Assembly: GCF_003732225.1 (NCBI RefSeq)
Contig: NZ_MOBJ01000012.1
Location: 124,001-188,000, forward strand
Direction: 5' to 3'
DNA: 64,000 nucleotides
Source of the DNA: Pseudomonas brassicacearum
GTDB taxonomy: Bacteria > Pseudomonadota > Gammaproteobacteria > Pseudomonadales > Pseudomonadaceae
Below the pieces are notes generated by a model. The model was given only the letters and a program-made list of their open reading frames with translations, was not told where the DNA came from and did not search any database. The first letter of the stretch is position 1, and each line of letters begins with the position of its first letter. The position numbers and the translations under genes are program-made. Positions 61,220-64,000 of the stretch are shown here, piece after piece.

Positions 61220-62360
61220 TGCGAAAGACCAACTGTTCGATGGGCTGGGTGGCGTGCTCGGCTTCTTCGCGGGCCTTGAGGATCACGCCGTGATGTTGCG
61301 ACTTGCTGCACACCGGGTCGGCGTTGCTCGCGTCACCGGTGAGCATGAACGCCTGACAACGGCAGCCGCCGAAGTCTTTTTCTTTCTCGTCGCAGGAGCG
61401 GCACGGCTCGGGCATCCAGTCGTAACCGCGAAAGCGGTTGAAGCCGAACGAGTCGTACCAGATGTGCTGCATGCTGTGATCGCGCACGTTCGGAAACTGC
61501 ACCGGCAGCTGTCGTGCACCATGGCACGGCAGGGCGGTGCCGTCCGGGGTGACGGTCAGGAAGATGCTGCCCCAGCCGTTCATACAGGCTTTAGGTCGCT
61601 CTTCGTAGTAATCCGGGGTGACGAAGATCAGCTTGCACGGGTGCCCTTCGGCTTCGAGTTTGGCGCGGTATTCGTTGGTGATGCGCTCGGCGCGCACCAG
61701 TTGTTCCTTGGTCGGCAGCAGGCCGACGCGGTTGAGCTGGGCCCAGCCGTAGAACTGGCACGTGGCGAGCTCGACGAAGTCGGCTTCGAGGGCGATGCAC
61801 AGCTCGATGATGCGGTCGATCTTGTCGATGTTGTGCCGGTGGGTGACGAAGTTCAGTACCATCGGGTAGCCGTGGGCTTTCACCGCGCGGGCCATTTCGA
61901 GCTTCTGAGCGAAGGCTTTTTTCGAGCCGGCCAGCAAGTTGTTCACTTGTTCGTCGCTGGCCTGGAAACTGATCTGGATGTGATCGAGCCCGGCCTTCTT
62001 GAAGTCGCTGATTTTCTGCTCGGTGAGGCCAATCCCCGAGGTGATCAGGTTGGTGTAGAAGCCCAGTTTGCGGGCTTCGGCGATCAGCTCTGCGAGGTCC
62101 TGGCGTACCAGCGGCTCGCCACCGGAGAAGCCCAACTGCGCGGCGCCCATCTCCCGCGCCTCGCGAAATACCTTGAGCCACTGCTCGGTGCTGAGCTCTT
62201 TGCCTTGCTCGGCGAAGTCCAGCGGGTTCGAGCAGTAGGGGCATTGCAGCGGGCAGCGGTAGGTCAGCTCGGCGAGTAGCCACAGCGGCAGGCCGATTTC
62301 GGGTTTGGGCGGCAATGGCAGGGCCGCTGATTCAGGCAAGCTCGATCCAGTGCTCTGCAC
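61185..62360 (-). CDS. pqqE: PqqA peptide cyclase (radical SAM)
   Basis: 391 residues from GTG at 62358-62360, with GGAGG six bases upstream; a TTG seven codons later is possible. Radical-SAM CxxxCxxC in TYRCPLQCPYCSNP, and the C-terminal SPASM domain with cysteines in CMNGWGS and CRSCDEKEKDFGGCRCQAF. Links Glu and Tyr side chains of the PqqA peptide, with PqqD as chaperone. Start overlaps the end of pqqD. Confidence 0.96.
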   Translation of the reverse strand: MQSTGSSLPESAALPLPPKPEIGLPLWLLAELTYRCPLQCPYCSNPLDFAEQGKELSTEQWLKVFREAREMGAAQLGFSGGEPLVRQDLAELIAEARKLGFYTNLITSGIGLTEQKISDFKKAGLDHIQISFQASDEQVNNLLAGSKKAFAQKLEMARAVKAHGYPMVLNFVTHRHNIDKIDRIIELCIALEADFVELATCQFYGWAQLNRVGLLPTKEQLVRAERITNEYRAKLEAEGHPCKLIFVTPDYYEERPKACMNGWGSIFLTVTPDGTALPCHGARQLPVQFPNVRDHSMQHIWYDSFGFNRFRGYDWMPEPCRSCDEKEKDFGGCRCQAFMLTGDASNADPVCSKSQHHGVILKAREEAEHATQPIEQLVFRNERNSRLIVKG

Positions 62361-62607
62361 GGGCGACCTCCATGAATTGCTCAATGTCGTCACCCAGCTG
62401 AGGCACGCCGGGGAATTTGGCGTCCAGTTCGGCAATGATCGCCGCAACGTTACGTTCACCATCAATCAAACCGCCAATCAGCGCGGCGCTTTCGTTGAGT
62501 TTGATCATGCCTTCCGGGTACAGCAGCACATGGCCTTTTTGCGCCGGTTCATACTGGAAGCGGTAGCCGGGACGCCAGGTCGGGGTCTTGCTGCGGTCGA
62601 AACTCAT
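62332..62607 (-). CDS. pqqD: PqqA-binding chaperone PqqD
   Basis: 91 residues, MSFDRSKTPTWRPGYRFQYE.., the family profile with YPEGMIKLNESAALIGGLIDGERNVAAI (by position 30-57). Presents PqqA to PqqE. Its start overlaps the pqqC stop (ATGA) and its end overlaps pqqE. Confidence 0.95.
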   Translation of the reverse strand: MSFDRSKTPTWRPGYRFQYEPAQKGHVLLYPEGMIKLNESAALIGGLIDGERNVAAIIAELDAKFPGVPQLGDDIEQFMEVARAEHWIELA

Positions 62608-63356
62608 AAGGCGATCCCTTTATGCCAGACCCGTTGTTCGGTCACGCTGTGATAAGGCGGGCGATTCAGTTCATAGGCCATGCTCATGGCATCGAGCATG
62701 CTCCAAAGGATGTCCAGTTTGAACTGGAGAATTTCCAGCATGCGCTGCTGGCCTTCATACGTAGTGTAGTGCTGCAGGGTGATCGCCAGACCGTGCTCGA
62801 CATCGCGCCGCGCCTGGCCCAGCCGGGTGCGGAAATACTCGTAACCGGCTGGATCGATCCACGGGTAGTGCTGCGGCCAGCTGTCGAGGCGCGACTGGTG
62901 GATTTGCGGCGCGAACAGTTCGGTCAGCGAGCTGCTGGCGGCTTCCTGCCAACTGGCTCTGCGGGCGAAGTTGACATAGGCATCCACCGCGAAGCGCACG
63001 CCGGGCAACACCAGTTCCTGGGAACGCAGTTGATCCGGGTCCAGGCCAACAGCCTGGCCGAGACGCAACCAGGCTTCGATGCCGCCGTCTTCACCCGGCG
63101 CGCCGTCGTGGTCGAGCAGGCGTTGAATCCACTCGCGGCGGATTTCCCGATCCGGGCAGTTGGCCAGAATCGCGGCGTCCTTGAGCGGGATGTTCACCTG
63201 ATAGTAGAAGCGGTTGGCGACCCAGCCCTGGATCTGCTCGCGGGTCGCCCGGCCTTCGTACATCGCCACGTGATACGGATGATAGATGTGGTAGTAGGCG
63301 CCCTTGGCCCGAAGAGCCTGTTCGAACTCGGCGGGGGACAGTGGTGTGTCAATCAT
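62604..63356 (-). CDS. pqqC: PQQ synthase (final oxidase) PqqC
   Basis: 250 residues from MIDTPLSPAEFEQAL, the exact family length; the frame extends upstream into repeats. Features: YYHIYHPYHVAMYEGR, QGWVANRFYYQVNIPLKDAAIL and LQHYTTYEGQQRML. Cofactor-free oxidase doing the last eight-electron oxidation and ring closure. Confidence 0.97.
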   Translation of the reverse strand: MIDTPLSPAEFEQALRAKGAYYHIYHPYHVAMYEGRATREQIQGWVANRFYYQVNIPLKDAAILANCPDREIRREWIQRLLDHDGAPGEDGGIEAWLRLGQAVGLDPDQLRSQELVLPGVRFAVDAYVNFARRASWQEAASSSLTELFAPQIHQSRLDSWPQHYPWIDPAGYEYFRTRLGQARRDVEHGLAITLQHYTTYEGQQRMLEILQFKLDILWSMLDAMSMAYELNRPPYHSVTEQRVWHKGIAL

Positions 63357-63406
63357 TTCGGTTCTCCGGGGAATAACCGTTGGAATCTGGGGTATTTGCT
63401 CTGGCC

Positions 63407-63500
63407 TCATCGCAAGCAAGCTCGCTCCCACAGTGGAGCTGCTTTGCACAGAGAATCGGGTACGACTCGGACTCCTGTGGGAGCGAGCCTGCTCGCGATA
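63407..63500. repeat. Pair of class A REPs, outward arrangement, pqqB-pqqC gap
   Basis: CATCGCAAGCAAGCTCGCTC (one change) and GAGCGAGCCTGCTCGCGATA at the ends. Located inside the pqq operon. Confidence 0.9.
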
Positions 63501-63522
63501 GACCGCGCAGCGGTCTCGGCTG

Positions 63523-64000
63523 TTACAGCTCAATACTCATGCCGTCATACGCCACTTCAACATTGCGCCGAACCAGCTCGGCGCGCTCGGCCGAATCCTC
63601 ATCGAGGATCGGGTTGGTGTTGTTGATGTGGATAAGTACTTTGCGCTGTTTGGGCAGTTGCTCCAGCACTTCGAGCATGCAGCCGGGGCCGTTTTGTGCC
63701 AGGTGGCCCATCTCTCGGCCAGTACGGGTGCCGACGCCACGACGCTGCATTTCGTCGTCGTCCCACAGCGTGCCGTCCACCAGCAGGCAGTCGCTGCCGG
63801 CCATGATCTCCAGTAGCGGCGCATCGACCTTGCCCAGCCCCGGTGCGTAGAACAACTTGCCGCCCGTTTGCAGGTCTTCGACGATCAGCCCGATGTTGTC
63901 GCCCGGGTGTGGGTCGAAGCGGTGTGGCGAGTAGGGCGGTGCGGCGCTACGCAGCGGCAACGGGGTAAAGCGCAGGTTCGGGCAGGCCGGGACGCTGAAG
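63523..64000 (-). CDS. pqqB: PqqB metallo-beta-lactamase-fold protein (5' end outside window)
   Basis: The frame stays open to the last base, so only the C-terminal 158 or so residues are present. Features: DNIGLIVEDLQTGGKLFYAPGLGKV, CLLVDGTLWDDDEM, HINNTNPI. PqqB acts as a hydroxylase in PQQ formation, bearing an MBL fold. Gene order B-C-D-E continues leftwards. A DnaA-box 9-mer (63627-63635) occurs in the coding sequence. Confidence 0.93.
   Translation of the reverse strand, partial: FSVPACPNLRFTPLPLRSAAPPYSPHRFDPHPGDNIGLIVEDLQTGGKLFYAPGLGKVDAPLLEIMAGSDCLLVDGTLWDDDEMQRRGVGTRTGREMGHLAQNGPGCMLEVLEQLPKQRKVLIHINNTNPILDEDSAERAELVRRNVEVAYDGMSIEL

Overview
The window comes from a GC-rich gammaproteobacterial chromosome, almost certainly a member of the Pseudomonas fluorescens group. 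The grounds are gene content and order matching known Pseudomonas blocks (dgc-gbc-sox, bioBFHCD followed by acyl-CoA dehydrogenases, the pqq cluster), three families of Pseudomonas-type REP/REPIN hairpins in many gaps, and a GacA-controlled RsmX-type small RNA. There are no rRNA, tRNA, CRISPR, phage or transposase genes.

Region 1 (1-24.4 kb) is a nearly complete aerobic route from glycine betaine to serine. GbcA/GbcB demethylate glycine betaine to dimethylglycine. DgcA/DgcB with a dedicated EtfA/EtfB pair demethylate dimethylglycine to sarcosine. SoxBDAG demethylates sarcosine to glycine. GlyA condenses glycine with a C1 unit to give serine, PurU releases formate from formyl-THF, and FdhA oxidises free formaldehyde. 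A metal-ligand-poor M19 dipeptidase homologue and a DUF5943 protein lead the dgc operon. A low-specificity threonine aldolase, a frameshifted GNAT gene, a truncated HipA-like gene and an LprI-like gene are also here. Gaps in this region hold repeated hairpins, two very large imperfect palindromes and a four-copy DnaA-box module.

Region 2 (24.4-43.4 kb) is housekeeping and stress material. It holds a cold-shock protein with a diverged cousin, a DUF3077 gene with a probable small partner ORF, an ECF sigma/anti-sigma pair opposite a DUF2780 gene with an ECF-like promoter, an acyltransferase, a retropepsin-like protease, a GST, an exonuclease/CBS-nucleotidyltransferase pair, a response regulator, malate synthase G, a GcvR-like ACT protein, RarD, SrkA, a PhoX-type phosphatase, a ModE-like regulator and ComF.

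Region 3 (43.4-56.2 kb) is the biotin operon bioBFHCD, then a small flagellar-rod-like protein, three paralogous 600-residue acyl-CoA dehydrogenases with a membrane GGDEF protein inserted between the first two, and the sRNA RsmX with its GacA box. A PsrA-type operator overlaps the promoter of the first dehydrogenase. A near-ideal CRP/Vfr site lies before the GGDEF gene.

Region 4 (56.2-64.0 kb) is the distal part of an extended pqq cluster on the minus strand (pqqB truncated by the window edge, then pqqC, pqqD, pqqE and an S9 oligopeptidase). It is accompanied by an orphan antitoxin-like HTH gene, a class III aminotransferase with a 63-residue partner, and a divergent LysR regulator.

The least explained element is the array of four equally built modules, each with a perfect DnaA box exactly 26 bases from a shared TT(G/A)-start motif, lying between two convergent genes at 9.8-10.4 kb.
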